A stretch of 33,625 nt of DNA from Methylobacterium sp. (GTDB lineage Bacteria > Pseudomonadota > Alphaproteobacteria > Rhizobiales > Beijerinckiaceae). The notes under the pieces are model-generated. The model saw nothing but the letters and a program-made list of their open reading frames with translations. It was not told the DNA's origin and made no database searches. The DNA lies in NCBI GenBank assembly GCA_013823325.1, contig PNLY01000063.1, positions 1-33,625 of the forward strand. The letters run 5' to 3'. Below, one piece after another: positions 1 to 9,478 of this stretch; position 1 is the first letter of the stretch, and every line of letters begins with the position of its first letter. Both the position numbers and the translations under genes were made by a program.

Positions 1-84
1 AGGCTGGCTGCGGCCAAGTGGCGCGAAACCGGTCCTGAAAATGCCATCAGACCGGTGCAACCTCATCGCGAACTGACGCGTTGA
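1..84 (+). CDS. Possible 3' tail of an upstream gene (unidentified)
   Basis: Frame 1 is open from the window edge to a TGA at 82-84 and encodes 27 residues ending PHRELTR. This could be the C-terminus of a gene lying mostly outside the window, since lolA is often preceded by ftsK in this order. I do not recognise the peptide as an FtsK tail, and an open frame this short can occur by chance. The rest of the stretch up to lolA at 154 shows no other gene. Confidence 0.2.
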   Translation, partial: RLAAAKWRETGPENAIRPVQPHRELTR

Positions 85-153
85 ACCCTTGCCGGCCAGC
101 CATGGCGGCACGATATTCCGCCAGAAGGCCGCCAACCGGACTTAAAAAATATC

Positions 154-996
154 ATGATCCATCGTTCGCCCATGCCAGCCCTCGCAGCCGCCGCTCTGGC
201 GCTCGCGCTGGCGTCGGGCCAGGTCAGCGCCCAGCCGCTCGACATCAAGCCGGCCTCCCAGCCGGCCGCGCCGCGCACTGCGCAGCGGGCGATCCCGCTG
301 CCGCCGATCCGTCCGCCGGGCCTGGGGATGCCGCGTACCGATGCCGTCCAGGCCGAAACGACTGCGCCGACCCCCGCCGCCCATGCTCCTGCCCCGGTGG
401 TCACCGCCACCAATGAGCCGCGCGTAGCGACTCCGGCCCGTTCGTCCAAGCCGAGCGCCCCGCTCTCGAAGGCCGAGGCCGTCGAGCGGCTGAACGCCTA
501 TTTCAACGGCTTCACGACCCTGCAGGGGGACTTCCTGCAATTCGCCGCCGACGGGCGCCGCTTCGAGGGCAAGCTCTATGTCCAGCGACCGGGCAAGATG
601 CGCTTCGAATATCGTCCGCCGGTGACGATGGAGGTCGTGGCCGACGGCACCTCGGTCGCGATCCGGGACCGCAAGCTCGCGACCCAGGACCTCTATTCGA
701 TCGGCCAGACGCCGCTGAAGTTCCTGCTCAAGGAGCAGATCAGCCTCGAACGCGACACCACCGTCACCGGCGTCAGCACCAAGGGCGACATCCTCTCGCT
801 CAAGCTCGAGGATCGCTCGACGCTGGGCGGCACCTCGAAGATCACCTTGAACTTCGACCTCACCGCCAACGAGCTCAGGCAATGGGTGGTGATCGATCCG
901 CAGGGCTACGAGACCTCGGTGTCGCTCTACAATCTCGACACCCAGCGCCGGCCCGACCAGAAGAACTTCGTGATCGACTACCAGCGCGTGCTCTGA
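154..996 (+). CDS. lolA: LolA-family outer-membrane lipoprotein carrier protein
   Basis: This is a 280-residue periplasmic carrier. LolA proteins take lipoproteins from the LolCDE transporter in the inner membrane and pass them to the outer membrane. Residues 1-26 form a signal peptide with an Ala/Leu core and probable cleavage at VSA-Q. A Pro/Ala-rich linker of about 75 residues follows, then the LolA fold from about residue 104. That domain contains the typical stretches TLQGDFLQF, RPGKMRFEY and DLYSIGQTPLKFLL, and ends with a conserved-looking FVIDYQRVL. The long low-complexity linker makes it longer than enterobacterial LolA (about 200 residues), which is common in this order. No good ribosome binding site precedes the ATG, but the signal peptide supports this start. 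xth follows in the same direction 141 bases downstream. Confidence 0.9.
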   Translation: MIHRSPMPALAAAALALALASGQVSAQPLDIKPASQPAAPRTAQRAIPLPPIRPPGLGMPRTDAVQAETTAPTPAAHAPAPVVTATNEPRVATPARSSKPSAPLSKAEAVERLNAYFNGFTTLQGDFLQFAADGRRFEGKLYVQRPGKMRFEYRPPVTMEVVADGTSVAIRDRKLATQDLYSIGQTPLKFLLKEQISLERDTTVTGVSTKGDILSLKLEDRSTLGGTSKITLNFDLTANELRQWVVIDPQGYETSVSLYNLDTQRRPDQKNFVIDYQRVL

Positions 997-1137
997 GCGC
1001 CGCTACGTTCCTCCGTCTTCCCGGGATTTCGCGCAGCAAAGCGCCTGGAATGACGGGATGGAATTGCGCAAACTCTTGCTTTTCTTGGTCTGACGACCCA
1101 GTTTCCGGCTTCCCTTTCAGGCCGGATTTCCCCTTTC

Positions 1138-1953
1138 GTGCAGCTCTCCGTCACCACCTGGAACATCAACTCGGTGCGCCTGCGCATCGGGATGGTCACG
1201 CAGTTCCTCAGGGATTATCAGCCCGACGTCCTCTGCCTGCAGGAGACCAAGACGCCGGACGAGCAGTTCCCGGCCAAGGCCTTTTCGGAGGCGGGCTACG
1301 TCCATCAGGCCTTCATCGGCAACAAGGGCTATAACGGCGTCGCCATCGTCTCGAAGCTGCCCTTCTCCGAGCAGGAGGCAATGGCGATGTGCGAGCGCAA
1401 TGACGCCCGCCACATGACCGTCGTGCTCGATCAGGGCGCCGGTGCCGCAGCCGGCATCGCCATCCATAATTTCTACATCCCGGCCGGCGGCGACATCGCC
1501 GATCCCGAGGCCAATCCGAAATTCGCCCACAAGCTGCAATTCCTCGACGCCATCGGCGCCTGGGGCATCGCCCGCAACCCGTCGGGGCGGCCGAGCATCC
1601 TGGTCGGCGACCTCAACATCGCCCCCTATGAGCACGATGTCTGGAGTCACAAGCAGCTGCTCGACGTCGTCAGCCACACCCCGATCGAGACCACGACGCT
1701 GGAGAAGCTGCGCAGCGAGCTCGGCTGGACCGATGCCGCCCGCACGCTCCGGCCCGAGCCCGAGAAGCTCTACAGCTGGTGGAGCTACCGCGCCGCCGAC
1801 TGGCAGGCCTCGAACCGCGGCCGCCGGCTCGACCATATCTGGCTCTCGGACGCCCTGAAGCCGACGCTGCGCGATCTCAGCTTCCTGAGCGAGGCACGCG
1901 GCTGGGAGCGGCCTTCCGACCATGTCCCGGTGACGGTGCAGCTGGAGCTGTGA
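1138..1953 (+). CDS. xth: Exodeoxyribonuclease III (AP endonuclease)
   Basis: A 271-residue DNA repair nuclease of the exonuclease III/AP endonuclease family, which cuts 5' of abasic sites and has 3'-exonuclease and 3'-phosphatase activity. It starts with GTG, directly before QLSVTTWNINSVR, the normal N-terminus of the family. All catalytic blocks are visible: LQETK with the metal-binding Glu36, GDLNIAP with Asp158 and Asn160, DHIWLS with Asp232, and the terminal SDHVP with Asp261-His262. Length is normal. It converges with the cyclic-nucleotide-binding gene, and only six bases separate the two stop codons, both of which lie in a 12-bp perfect palindrome at 1951-1962. Confidence 0.95.
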   Translation: MQLSVTTWNINSVRLRIGMVTQFLRDYQPDVLCLQETKTPDEQFPAKAFSEAGYVHQAFIGNKGYNGVAIVSKLPFSEQEAMAMCERNDARHMTVVLDQGAGAAAGIAIHNFYIPAGGDIADPEANPKFAHKLQFLDAIGAWGIARNPSGRPSILVGDLNIAPYEHDVWSHKQLLDVVSHTPIETTTLEKLRSELGWTDAARTLRPEPEKLYSWWSYRAADWQASNRGRRLDHIWLSDALKPTLRDLSFLSEARGWERPSDHVPVTVQLEL

Positions 1954-1959
1954 GCGCGC

Positions 1960-2424
1960 TCAGCGGACGTCGATCGCCCTGAGCGCCGTCCCGACCGCCG
2001 CCAGCTCGCTATTAAACGCGTGGAGGCGCTCCGCCACCGCCGCTGCGATCGCCTGGGCCGAATCGGGTGATTCGCCGAGCACCCGGCGCATCACGCTGCG
2101 CGCCAGGCGCATCACCTGGGTCGGCTCGCGTGCGATCGCCGTCACCGGCCGCTCCAGCGCCGTGAACAGCGCGAGCTCACCGAGCAGCGCGCCCGGTCCG
2201 ACGACCTCGTCCGCCGGCCGGCCATCATCCTCGCGCTTCAGCGCTACCGCACCGGAGATGACGAGGAAGGCGCCGTCCGACCCCTCGCCGCGCCGGAACA
2301 GCACATCGCCGGCACGCAGCGACCTCGTCTCGGCGGCGAAGGCGACGAGGCGCAACGCATCGCGATCCATCAGGCCCAGCAGCGGCTGACGGGCCAGCAG
2401 CGCGATGTCGTCGTTGAGCGACAT
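1960..2424 (-). CDS. Stand-alone cyclic-nucleotide-binding domain protein
   Basis: A 154-residue protein made almost entirely of one cNMP-binding beta-barrel of the CRP/Fnr class. The phosphate-binding cassette is seen as LGELALF followed by LERPVTA, with the Arg where CRP has its cyclic-phosphate-binding Arg. The preceding RAGDVLFRRGEGSDGAFLVISG is the usual beta-roll signature. The C-terminal helix ends at about residue 150, and there is no helix-turn-helix or effector domain, so it cannot be a CRP-type DNA-binding regulator by itself. It lies six bases downstream of the response regulator gene on the same strand and is probably cotranscribed with it. A role in the same signalling pathway is inference. 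Confidence 0.82.
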   Translation of the reverse strand: MSLNDDIALLARQPLLGLMDRDALRLVAFAAETRSLRAGDVLFRRGEGSDGAFLVISGAVALKREDDGRPADEVVGPGALLGELALFTALERPVTAIAREPTQVMRLARSVMRRVLGESPDSAQAIAAAVAERLHAFNSELAAVGTALRAIDVR

Positions 2425-2430
2425 GCAGGA

Positions 2431-3117
2431 CTACGGATTCAGCCGGTAGCCACCGGCGTCGGTGACGAGCAGGCGCGCATTGGCGGGGTCCGGCTCGATC
2501 TTCTGGCGCAGGCGGTAGATATGGGTCTCGAGCGTATGCGTCGTGACCTGCGAATTATAGCCCCAGACCTCCTGCAGCAGCGTCTCGCGCGCGATCGGCT
2601 TGCGGCCGGCGCGATAAAGGAAGCGCAGGATCGCCGTCTCCTTCTCGGTAAGCTTGGTCTTCGAACCCTTGGCGCTGACCAGCAACTTCGAGCCCGGATG
2701 GAAGGTATACGGACCAACTTGAAAAATGGCGTCCTCGCTCGCCTCGTATTGCCTTAAGTGCGCGCGGATACGCGCCAGCAGCACGGCGAACTTGAACGGC
2801 TTGACCACATAGTCGTTGGCGCCGGCTTCGAGCCCGAGCACGGTGTCGGCGTCCGACCCCTGCCCGGTCAGCATCACCACGGGGCCCTTGAAGCCGTTCT
2901 TGCGCATCAGCTTCACCGCCTCGCGGCCATCCATGTCGGGCAGGCCGACATCCATGACCACGAGATCAATGCGTTCGGCCTGTACGGCCTTCAGGCTCGC
3001 CGTCGCATTCGACGCCGTCGACACCTTGAATTCGTCATAGAGCGCGAGCTGCTCGGCGAGCGCGTCGCGCAGCATCTGGTCGTCATCGACCAGCAGGATA
3101 TGGTGAGTTGCAGACAT
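2431..3117 (-). CDS. OmpR/PhoB-family response regulator
   Basis: A 228-residue two-component regulator. The N-terminal receiver has the acidic pocket at Asp11-Asp13, the phospho-acceptor Asp56 (VVMDVGLPDMDG), the switch Thr84 (MLTGQG) and Lys106 (VVKPF). Residues from about 130 form a winged-helix DNA-binding domain, with the recognition region THTLETHIYRLRQKIEP and the terminal hairpin TDAGGYRLNP. Length is normal. No histidine kinase gene is adjacent, so the partner must lie elsewhere; the target genes cannot be read from here. The cyclic-nucleotide-binding gene follows immediately. A 195-base gap separates it from the divergent L,D-transpeptidase gene, so a regulatory region probably lies at 3118-3312. 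I see no clear operator repeat there. Confidence 0.92.
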   Translation of the reverse strand: MSATHHILLVDDDQMLRDALAEQLALYDEFKVSTASNATASLKAVQAERIDLVVMDVGLPDMDGREAVKLMRKNGFKGPVVMLTGQGSDADTVLGLEAGANDYVVKPFKFAVLLARIRAHLRQYEASEDAIFQVGPYTFHPGSKLLVSAKGSKTKLTEKETAILRFLYRAGRKPIARETLLQEVWGYNSQVTTHTLETHIYRLRQKIEPDPANARLLVTDAGGYRLNP

Positions 3118-3312
3118 GAAGGCGAGTCAGCCCATTTGCGTTGATGCAATAGTAGAGCATGTTCGGCGGAAGTGGGAGCCACCTTTGCGAACGGCTCATG
3201 CTCCAACATATTGAGTTGAGCGCGGATTCTGACTGGACGGCGCAAGCCGGTCAAACGGAAAGCATGCCGGACGACAGCAAACGGACGGCAGATCACGCAA
3301 GATGGATGGCCT

Positions 3313-3867
3313 GTGAGAAAACGTGATGATCGCGCCGCGGCGGGCCGGCGGCTGACGAAACTGGTGGTGGTGCGCTCGGTGAATGATCGCCGCAAGGGCT
3401 TCCTGATCGCCGGCTCCGCCGCCTTTCCCTGCGCGCTCGGCCGCTCCGGCGTCATCGTCGCCAAGCGCGAAGGCGATGGCGGCACCCCACGGGCGACGCT
3501 GCCGCTGCGCCGGGTGTTCTACCGCGCCGATCGGCTGCCGCGACCTTCGAGCCTGCTGCCGGTCCGCGCCATCACGCCGCGCGATGCCTGGTGCGACGAC
3601 CAGACCGACCGGCGCTACAACCGCCTGATCGATCGCCCGCCCGGAGAAGCCGAGGAGCGGCTCGCCCGCGCCGACAATCTCTATGACGTCATCGTCGAGC
3701 TCGGCTGGAACGATGCTCCCGTCCGGCGCGGCCGCGGCAGCGCCATCTTCTGGCACCTCGCCCGGCCGGGCTTCACCCCGACGGCCGGCTGCGTCGCCGT
3801 CACCGGCGACATTTTCGGCAAGGTCCTGCCCAGGCTGGCGCGACGCTGCGCGATCGTCGTGCGCTAA
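3313..3867 (+). CDS. L,D-transpeptidase (YkuD) family protein
   Basis: A 184-residue YkuD-fold protein. L,D-transpeptidases cross-link peptidoglycan stem peptides through 3-3 bonds or attach proteins to the wall, using a catalytic Cys. The active-site motif is visible as SAIFWHLARPGFTPTAGCVAV, with His148 and nucleophile Cys160. KREGDGGTP near residue 51 is the other typical block. The start is a GTG; no in-frame ATG extends it usefully, and no signal peptide or membrane anchor is evident. Export is therefore unexplained, although compact forms without an obvious leader are familiar in Hyphomicrobiales. It is transcribed divergently from the response regulator. Confidence 0.85.
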   Translation: MRKRDDRAAAGRRLTKLVVVRSVNDRRKGFLIAGSAAFPCALGRSGVIVAKREGDGGTPRATLPLRRVFYRADRLPRPSSLLPVRAITPRDAWCDDQTDRRYNRLIDRPPGEAEERLARADNLYDVIVELGWNDAPVRRGRGSAIFWHLARPGFTPTAGCVAVTGDIFGKVLPRLARRCAIVVR

Positions 3868-3998
3868 GGGCTTGCAAGCTGGTCCAGGCCGGGGATACTG
3901 GCGCGGAGCACCGTCTCGCCGATCGATATCAGGAGCGCCGGATGTGAGCGGGCACCGCCCCGTTCAGCTCAGGCCAGCTCCCAGCAAGAGACTGTGCC

Positions 3999-4376
3999 AT
4001 GACTGATTCGCCCATGACCGAGATCGGCTTCGGCCGCGTCGCAGCCATGTTTCCCGTCAAGGACATGGAACGCGCCTGCGCCTTCTATGTCGATGCCCTC
4101 GGCTTCACCAAGACCTTCGAGAACGGCCAACCGGTCGGCTTCATGATCCTCAAGAAGGGCAAGGCCGAAATCCACCTGACCCTGCAGAAGGACCATAAGG
4201 CGGCGCCGTTCAACATCGCCCATATGATGGTCGATGATGTCGACGCCTTCCACGAGCTCTGCCAGCGCCATGGCATGCGCATCGTCAAGGGCGTGCGCGA
4301 CAAGGACTACGGCCTGCGCGCCTTCGTCTTCGAGGACCCGGATGGCAACCGCATCGATGTCGGCCAACCGATCTAG
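3999..4376 (+). CDS. VOC-superfamily (glyoxalase/bleomycin-resistance fold) protein
   Basis: A 125-residue single-domain protein with the paired beta-alpha-beta-beta-beta modules of the vicinal-oxygen-chelate fold. Typical stretches are FPVKDMERACAFYVDALGF at the N-terminus and FVFEDPDGNRIDVGQP at the C-terminus. Members include glyoxalase I, dioxygenases and drug-sequestering proteins, and the substrate cannot be told from sequence. The likely metal ligands are the His/Glu in the first half (AEIHLTL) and the acidic residues near the end. ATG at 3999 is used here; a second ATG at 4014 is an alternative. The 131-base gap before it holds nothing I can name. Confidence 0.8.
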   Translation: MTDSPMTEIGFGRVAAMFPVKDMERACAFYVDALGFTKTFENGQPVGFMILKKGKAEIHLTLQKDHKAAPFNIAHMMVDDVDAFHELCQRHGMRIVKGVRDKDYGLRAFVFEDPDGNRIDVGQPI

Positions 4377-4397
4377 GCCATCGGCGCAGCAGCGCGA

Positions 4398-5063
4398 TCA
4401 GCCCCGTGCGCCAAAAATCGCGCTGCCGACCCGGACATGGGTGGCGCCGAGCTGGATCGCCGCCTCGTAATCGGCGCTCATCCCCATCGACAGGATCGCC
4501 AGGCCGTTGCGCTTGGCGATCTTGCCGAGCAGGGCGAAATGCGGCGAGGGCGGATCCTCGGCCGGGGGAATGCACATCAGCCCCGCGATGGTGAGGCTGT
4601 AACGGCTCCGGCACAGCTCCAGGAAGGCGTCGGCCTCGCCGGGCAGGACGCCGCCCTTCTGCGGCTCGGCGCCGGTATTGACCTGGACGATCAGCTCAGG
4701 CGCCTTGCCGGCGCGCTCGATCTCGCGTGCCAGCTCCTTGGCGAGGCTCTCGCGGTCGAGCGACTGGATCACGTCGAACAGCGCCACCGCGTCGCGCGCC
4801 TTGTTCGACTGCAGCGGTCCGATCATGTGCAACCGAGCCTTCGGGAAGCGCTCGCGCAGCACCGGCCACTTCTCCTTGGCCTCCTGGACGTAGTTCTCGC
4901 CGAAATCGACCTGGCCGGCGCCCAAGACCGGCACGATCATCTCGGCCGGCTTGGTCTTGGAGACCGCGACCAGCGTCACCGCTTCCGGCTCGCGGCCGAA
5001 ATCGCGTGCGGCGCGGGCGATCGCGTCCCGCGTTTCCTGAAGTCTCGCCACGACATCCGACAT
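4398..5063 (-). CDS. YggS/PLPBP-family pyridoxal-phosphate homeostasis protein
   Basis: A 221-residue single-domain fold-type III PLP-binding protein of the YggS (PROSC) family, which buffers free PLP and affects amino-acid metabolism but has no known catalytic reaction. The PLP lysine is Lys36 in VAVSKTKP. Other family blocks are FGENYVQEAKEKW, LHMIGPLQSNKA, QVNTGAEPQKGG and LSMGMSADYEAAIQLGATHVRVG. The frame is open further upstream to 5111, but the ATG at 5063 fits the family N-terminus (MSDVVARLQETRDAI) and has GGACGGG just upstream, so I use it. The gene converges with the VOC gene and diverges from leuS. Confidence 0.92.
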   Translation of the reverse strand: MSDVVARLQETRDAIARAARDFGREPEAVTLVAVSKTKPAEMIVPVLGAGQVDFGENYVQEAKEKWPVLRERFPKARLHMIGPLQSNKARDAVALFDVIQSLDRESLAKELAREIERAGKAPELIVQVNTGAEPQKGGVLPGEADAFLELCRSRYSLTIAGLMCIPPAEDPPSPHFALLGKIAKRNGLAILSMGMSADYEAAIQLGATHVRVGSAIFGARG

Positions 5064-5178
5064 TTCGACCCGTCCTTGCCTCGTGCGCCCCTGCCAAGCC
5101 GTTCCGAACATTGACCCGGGAGCTGCGATGGTGTCCTAGTCCGGCCCAGTCCGCTCACGCAAGAACGACACGATCAGC

Positions 5179-7803
5179 ATGGCCGTCGAACGCTACAATC
5201 CGAAGGAAGCCGAGCCGAAATGGCGCCAGGTCTGGAACGAGCGCAAGCTCTTCGAGACCCGCAACGACGATACGCGGCCGCCCTACTACGTGCTCGAGAT
5301 GTTCCCCTATCCGTCGGGGCGCATCCATATGGGCCATGTCCGCAACTATGCGATGGGCGACGTCGTCGCGCGCTACAAGCGCGCCAAGGGCTTTTCGGTG
5401 CTCCATCCGATGGGCTGGGACGCCTTCGGCCTGCCGGCGGAGAACGCCGCCAAGGCCAACAAGGTCCACCCGCGTGACTGGACCTACGCCAACATCGCGA
5501 CGATGCGCGGCCAGCTGCAGTCGATGGGCCTGTCGCTCGACTGGAGCCGCGAGCTCGCCACCTGCGACGCCAGCTACTACAAGCACCAGCAGAAGCTCTT
5601 CCTCGACTTCCTGAAGGCCGGGCTGGTCGACCGCAAGACCGCCAAGGTCAACTGGGATCCGGTCGACGAGACCGTGCTCGCCAATGAGCAGGTCATCGAC
5701 GGCCGCGGCTGGCGCTCGGGCGCTCCCGTCGAGATCCGCGAGCTGACGCAGTGGTTCTTCAAGATCACCGCCTTCGGCCAGGAGCTGAACGACGCATTGG
5801 AAGGCCTGACCCGCTGGCCGGACAAGGTCCGGCTGATGCAGAAGAACTGGATCGGCCGCTCGGAAGGCCTGCTGGTTCGTTTCGCTCTCGAATCGAATGC
5901 GCTGGGCCAGAGCGAGGTCGAGGTCTATACGACTCGTCCCGACACGCTGTTCGGCGCGAAATTCCTGGCGGTGGCGCCGGATCATCCACTGGCCAAGGCC
6001 GCTGCCGAAACGAATCCGGCGCTGCAGGACTTCATCGCCGAGTGCAAGAAGACCGGCACGGCCCAAGAGAACATCGACAAGGCCGAGAAGCAGGGCTTCG
6101 ACACCGGCCTGCGCGCCGCCCATCCGTTTGATTCGACATGGACTTTGCCGGTCTATGTCGCGAACTTCATCCTGATGGAATACGGCACCGGCGCGATCTT
6201 CGGCTGCCCGGCGCATGACCAGCGCGACCTCGACTTCGTCAACAAGTATGGCCTCGGCAATACCCCGGTGGTCTGCCCGGAAGGCACAGATCCCGCGAGC
6301 TTCGTCATCACCGACACCGCCTATGATGGCGAGGGGCGGATTATCAATTCGCGCTTCCTCGACGGCATGACCATTCCGGAGGCGAAAGAAGAGGTCGCCA
6401 GGCGGCTGGAAGCCGCGACTCTCGGCAATCGCCCGGTCGCCCAGCGCAAGGTCAATTTCCGCCTGCGCGACTGGGGCATCTCGCGCCAGCGCTACTGGGG
6501 CTGCCCGATCCCGATCGTCCATTGCGAGGATTGCGGCGTCGTGCCGGTCCCGGAGCAGGACCTGCCGGTCAAGCTCCCGGACGACGTCTCCTTCGACAAG
6601 CCGGGCAATCCGCTCGACCATCATCCGAGCTGGAAGCATGTCGCCTGCCCGCAATGCGGCAAGCCGGCGCGGCGCGAAACCGACACGATGGACACCTTCG
6701 TCGATTCGTCATGGTACTTCGCCCGCTTCACCGACCCGTGGCGGACGGACAGCCCGACGGACCGTAAGGCTGTCGACCGTTTCCTGCCGGTCGACCAGTA
6801 TATCGGCGGCGTCGAGCACGCGATCCTGCACCTGCTCTATTCACGCTTCTTCACCCGCGCGATGAAGGCGACCGGCCATACCGGGCTGGACGAGCCCTTT
6901 GACGGCATGTTCACGCAGGGCATGGTCGTGCACGAGACCTACCGGGCCCAGGACGGCACCTGGGTCGAGCCCGGCAACGTCCGGATCGAGACGGTCGGCA
7001 ATGAGCGCCGCGGCTTCGACGTCGAAACCGGTGCTCCGATCGAGATCGGCCCGATCGAGAAGATGTCGAAGTCGAAGAAGAACGTCGTCGACCCCGACGA
7101 CATCATCGCTTCCTACGGCGCCGACACCGCCCGCTGGTTCATGCTCTCGGATTCGCCGCCGGATCGCGACGTGATCTGGAGCGACGAGGGCGTCCAGGGC
7201 GCCGCCCGCTTCGTCCAACGTCTCTGGCGCCTGGTCGCCGAGATCGGCGAGCGCACCGGCGGCCAGCCGGCACGCCCCGCAAGCTTCTCGGAGCCGGCGC
7301 TCACCTTGCGCAAGGCGAGCCACCGGGCCTTGCACGCTGTCGGCGCCGATATCGAGCGGCTCGCCTTCAATCGCTGCGTCGCCCATGTCTACACCCTGGC
7401 CAACGCCATCGGCAAAGCGCTCGATGCTGCCGCCGAGTCCGCGGATATCCCCGCCGACATGGCCTTCGCGCTGCATGAATCCGCCACGATCGCCACGCAG
7501 CTTGTGGCTCCGGTGATGCCGCATCTCGCCGAGGAATGCTGGCAGGCGCTGAAGCTTCCGGGCCTGGCAGGCGAAGCCTCCTGGCCGCAGGCGGAAACGG
7601 ATTTGTTACAGGATGACAGCAAGATCCTGCCGGTGCAGGTCAACGGCAAGAAACGGGCGGAGGTGACGGTGCCTGCCGATGCCGATACCGTGGCCGTCGA
7701 GGCGATCGTGCGCGCCTCTGAGGCTGTCGCCAGGGCTCTGGAGAACCGGCCGATCCGCAAGGTGATCGTGGTGCCGGGGAGGATCGTGAATGTCGTCGTC
7801 TGA
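5179..7803 (+). CDS. leuS: Leucyl-tRNA synthetase
   Basis: An 874-residue class I aminoacyl-tRNA synthetase that charges tRNA-Leu. The HIGH motif is HMGH at residues 50-53, and the KMSKS motif is at residues 628-632. Between them lies the CP1 editing domain (around residues 225-420, with the T-rich TTRPDTLFG block), plus [14 protein letters not shown] and the Cys-containing [16 protein letters not shown] insertion. The C-terminal anticodon-binding and tRNA-contact domains are complete. Length is normal for bacteria. It heads a plus-strand run with lptE, which overlaps its last 14 bases, and holA. Confidence 0.98.
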   Translation: MAVERYNPKEAEPKWRQVWNERKLFETRNDDTRPPYYVLEMFPYPSGRIHMGHVRNYAMGDVVARYKRAKGFSVLHPMGWDAFGLPAENAAKANKVHPRDWTYANIATMRGQLQSMGLSLDWSRELATCDASYYKHQQKLFLDFLKAGLVDRKTAKVNWDPVDETVLANEQVIDGRGWRSGAPVEIRELTQWFFKITAFGQELNDALEGLTRWPDKVRLMQKNWIGRSEGLLVRFALESNALGQSEVEVYTTRPDTLFGAKFLAVAPDHPLAKAAAETNPALQDFIAECKKTGTAQENIDKAEKQGFDTGLRAAHPFDSTWTLPVYVANFILMEYGTGAIFGCPAHDQRDLDFVNKYGLGNTPVVCPEGTDPASFVITDTAYDGEGRIINSRFLDGMTIPEAKEEVARRLEAATLGNRPVAQRKVNFRLRDWGISRQRYWGCPIPIVHCEDCGVVPVPEQDLPVKLPDDVSFDKPGNPLDHHPSWKHVACPQCGKPARRETDTMDTFVDSSWYFARFTDPWRTDSPTDRKAVDRFLPVDQYIGGVEHAILHLLYSRFFTRAMKATGHTGLDEPFDGMFTQGMVVHETYRAQDGTWVEPGNVRIETVGNERRGFDVETGAPIEIGPIEKMSKSKKNVVDPDDIIASYGADTARWFMLSDSPPDRDVIWSDEGVQGAARFVQRLWRLVAEIGERTGGQPARPASFSEPALTLRKASHRALHAVGADIERLAFNRCVAHVYTLANAIGKALDAAAESADIPADMAFALHESATIATQLVAPVMPHLAEECWQALKLPGLAGEASWPQAETDLLQDDSKILPVQVNGKKRAEVTVPADADTVAVEAIVRASEAVARALENRPIRKVIVVPGRIVNVVV

Positions 7804-8335
7804 GACCGGCACCATGACGCGCCGTCGTCCGCTGGCCCTCGCAGCCGCCCTCGGCCTCGCCGCGCTCGCTGGCGGCTGCTTCCAGCCGCTCTATGGCGAG
7901 GGCACGGTCAGCAGGGTCGGCGGCAATGTCCGCAACGCCATGCTCGGCATCGAGGTCCCGGAGATCAAGGGCCTGGTCGGGCACTATCTGCGCAACGAGC
8001 TCGTCTTCGAGTTCGACGGTGGCGGCGAGCCCGACCGGCAGAAGATCCTGAAGCTCACCGCAACGACGCGGGAGACGCTCGAGGTCATCACCGTCGACTA
8101 CGCCAATGGCCGCGCCGATTCGGCCGTCCTGGTCGCGACGGTCGATTGGCAGCTGACCCGGGCCGGTTCGAACGAGACGGTCGCCACCGGCCAGAGCGTC
8201 GTCCGCGCACCCTACGAGCGCTCGCAGCAGCGTTTCGCTTCGCTGCGCGCCGCGCGCGATGCGCAGGTTCGCGCCGCCAAGGAACTCGCCCAGCTGATCA
8301 AGGCCCGCGTCGCCGCTGCGCTCGTCGCCGGCTGA
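7790..8335 (+). CDS. lptE: LPS-assembly lipoprotein LptE
   Basis: A 181-residue outer-membrane lipoprotein that plugs the LptD barrel and takes part in lipopolysaccharide insertion. The N-terminus is a lipoprotein signal peptide with the lipobox LAGGC (Cys30 of this frame, Cys22 if translation begins at the internal ATG at 7814), followed by FQPLYG, the usual LptE mature start. The 7790 ATG lies inside the end of leuS and has GGGGAGGA seven bases upstream, which favours it. The rest of the protein is weakly conserved, as usual for LptE, so the assignment rests on the lipobox, size and the leuS-lptE-holA context. Confidence 0.88.
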   Translation: MSSSETGTMTRRRPLALAAALGLAALAGGCFQPLYGEGTVSRVGGNVRNAMLGIEVPEIKGLVGHYLRNELVFEFDGGGEPDRQKILKLTATTRETLEVITVDYANGRADSAVLVATVDWQLTRAGSNETVATGQSVVRAPYERSQQRFASLRAARDAQVRAAKELAQLIKARVAAALVAG

Positions 8336-8339
8336 GCCG

Positions 8340-9365
8340 ATGGCGACGATCAAGGCGCATGAGGCGGACCGGGCGCTGGCGCGTCCGGATCCCGCCTTTC
8401 GCCTGTTCCTGTTCTATGGCCCCGATGCCGGGCTGATCTCGGAGCGAGCCGCAGCGCTGGCCCGTGGCAGCGTCGACGATCCGCAGGACGCCTTCCAGCT
8501 GATTCGCATGGACGGCGACGATGTCGCTTCCGACCCACTGAAGCTGGTCGACGAGGCCAACACGATCGGCCTGTTCGGTGGCCGGCGCGCGATCCGGGTG
8601 TCGCCGACCTCGCGCCCACTCGTTGCAGCCGTCGAGCCCTTGCTGGCGACGCCTTCGCAAGACGCGATCGTCATCATCGAGGCCGGCGATCTCCAGAAGA
8701 CGAACCCGTTGCGCACCGCCTGCGAGCGCGCCAGGTCGGCGCTTGCGGTGCCTTGCTATGGCGACGCCGCCCGCGACCTCGGTACGATCGTCGACGAGAT
8801 GGCCCGCGCCGCCGGCAAGAATATCGACCGGACTACGCGCGACCTTTTGACCAGCCTGCTTGGCGGTGACCGCCAGACCTCGCGCCAGGAAATTGACAAG
8901 CTGATCCTCTATGCCGGCAGCGACACCGCATTGACGGCAGCCCATGTCGAGGCCGTGGTCGGCGACACCGCCCAGCGCGAACAGGCGGGCGTGGTCGACG
9001 CGGTCTTCGCCGGCCGCCTGCCGAGCCTCGACCTCGCCCTTGCCAAGCTTGCCGGCGAAGGGCTCGACCAGGGCGTTCTGCTCGGCGCGGTCCTGCGCCA
9101 CGCGCTCGCCTTGCTAAAGGCCAAGCTGGCCATCGAAGGCGGCAAGCCGCCGCGCGAGGCTGTCGGCGCCATGCGCCTGCCCTATCCGCGCATCGCCGCC
9201 GCCGAAGCCGCGCTCAACGCCTGGCCGACCGCGAAGCTGCGCGATGCCGTGACGATTCTGGGAACAGCGATGCTGGCCGTGCGCCGCGACGGCGACATGG
9301 CCAAGCCGATCGCTGCCCGCGCGCTCTGGACGCTCAGCCGGATGGGCGGCAGGAGTCGCGGTTAG
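8340..9365 (+). CDS. holA: DNA polymerase III delta subunit
   Basis: A 341-residue clamp-loader subunit. Delta opens the beta sliding clamp as part of the DnaX complex. The N-terminal domain begins with FLFYGPDAGLISERA, as in other delta proteins, followed by AAA+-like and collar domains (LILYAGSDTALTAAHVEAVVG; GLDQGVLLGAVLRHALAL). As expected for delta there is no functional Walker A motif. It starts four bases after the lptE stop, so leuS-lptE-holA are likely one transcript. It converges with parB. The 113-base gap 9366-9478 shows no clear intrinsic terminator. Confidence 0.93.
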   Translation: MATIKAHEADRALARPDPAFRLFLFYGPDAGLISERAAALARGSVDDPQDAFQLIRMDGDDVASDPLKLVDEANTIGLFGGRRAIRVSPTSRPLVAAVEPLLATPSQDAIVIIEAGDLQKTNPLRTACERARSALAVPCYGDAARDLGTIVDEMARAAGKNIDRTTRDLLTSLLGGDRQTSRQEIDKLILYAGSDTALTAAHVEAVVGDTAQREQAGVVDAVFAGRLPSLDLALAKLAGEGLDQGVLLGAVLRHALALLKAKLAIEGGKPPREAVGAMRLPYPRIAAAEAALNAWPTAKLRDAVTILGTAMLAVRRDGDMAKPIAARALWTLSRMGGRSRG

Positions 9366-9478
9366 GCTTTTCCAGATCTGGCGGTTAAATCATTGCCAGC
9401 GAATACGGCAAAGCAATCCAAGGCTAAGCTCTGGACCGTTCTGCTTGCAATGATGAGTACAAGTGCAGCTGAAGACGA

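Noticed and set aside
5155..6654. Long 499-codon minus-strand frame across leuS
   Set aside because: It is antisense to the clear leuS coding sequence; such mirror frames are typical of GC-rich DNA.
9366..9478. Possible terminator between convergent holA and parB
   Set aside because: No GC-rich stem followed by T residues on either strand.
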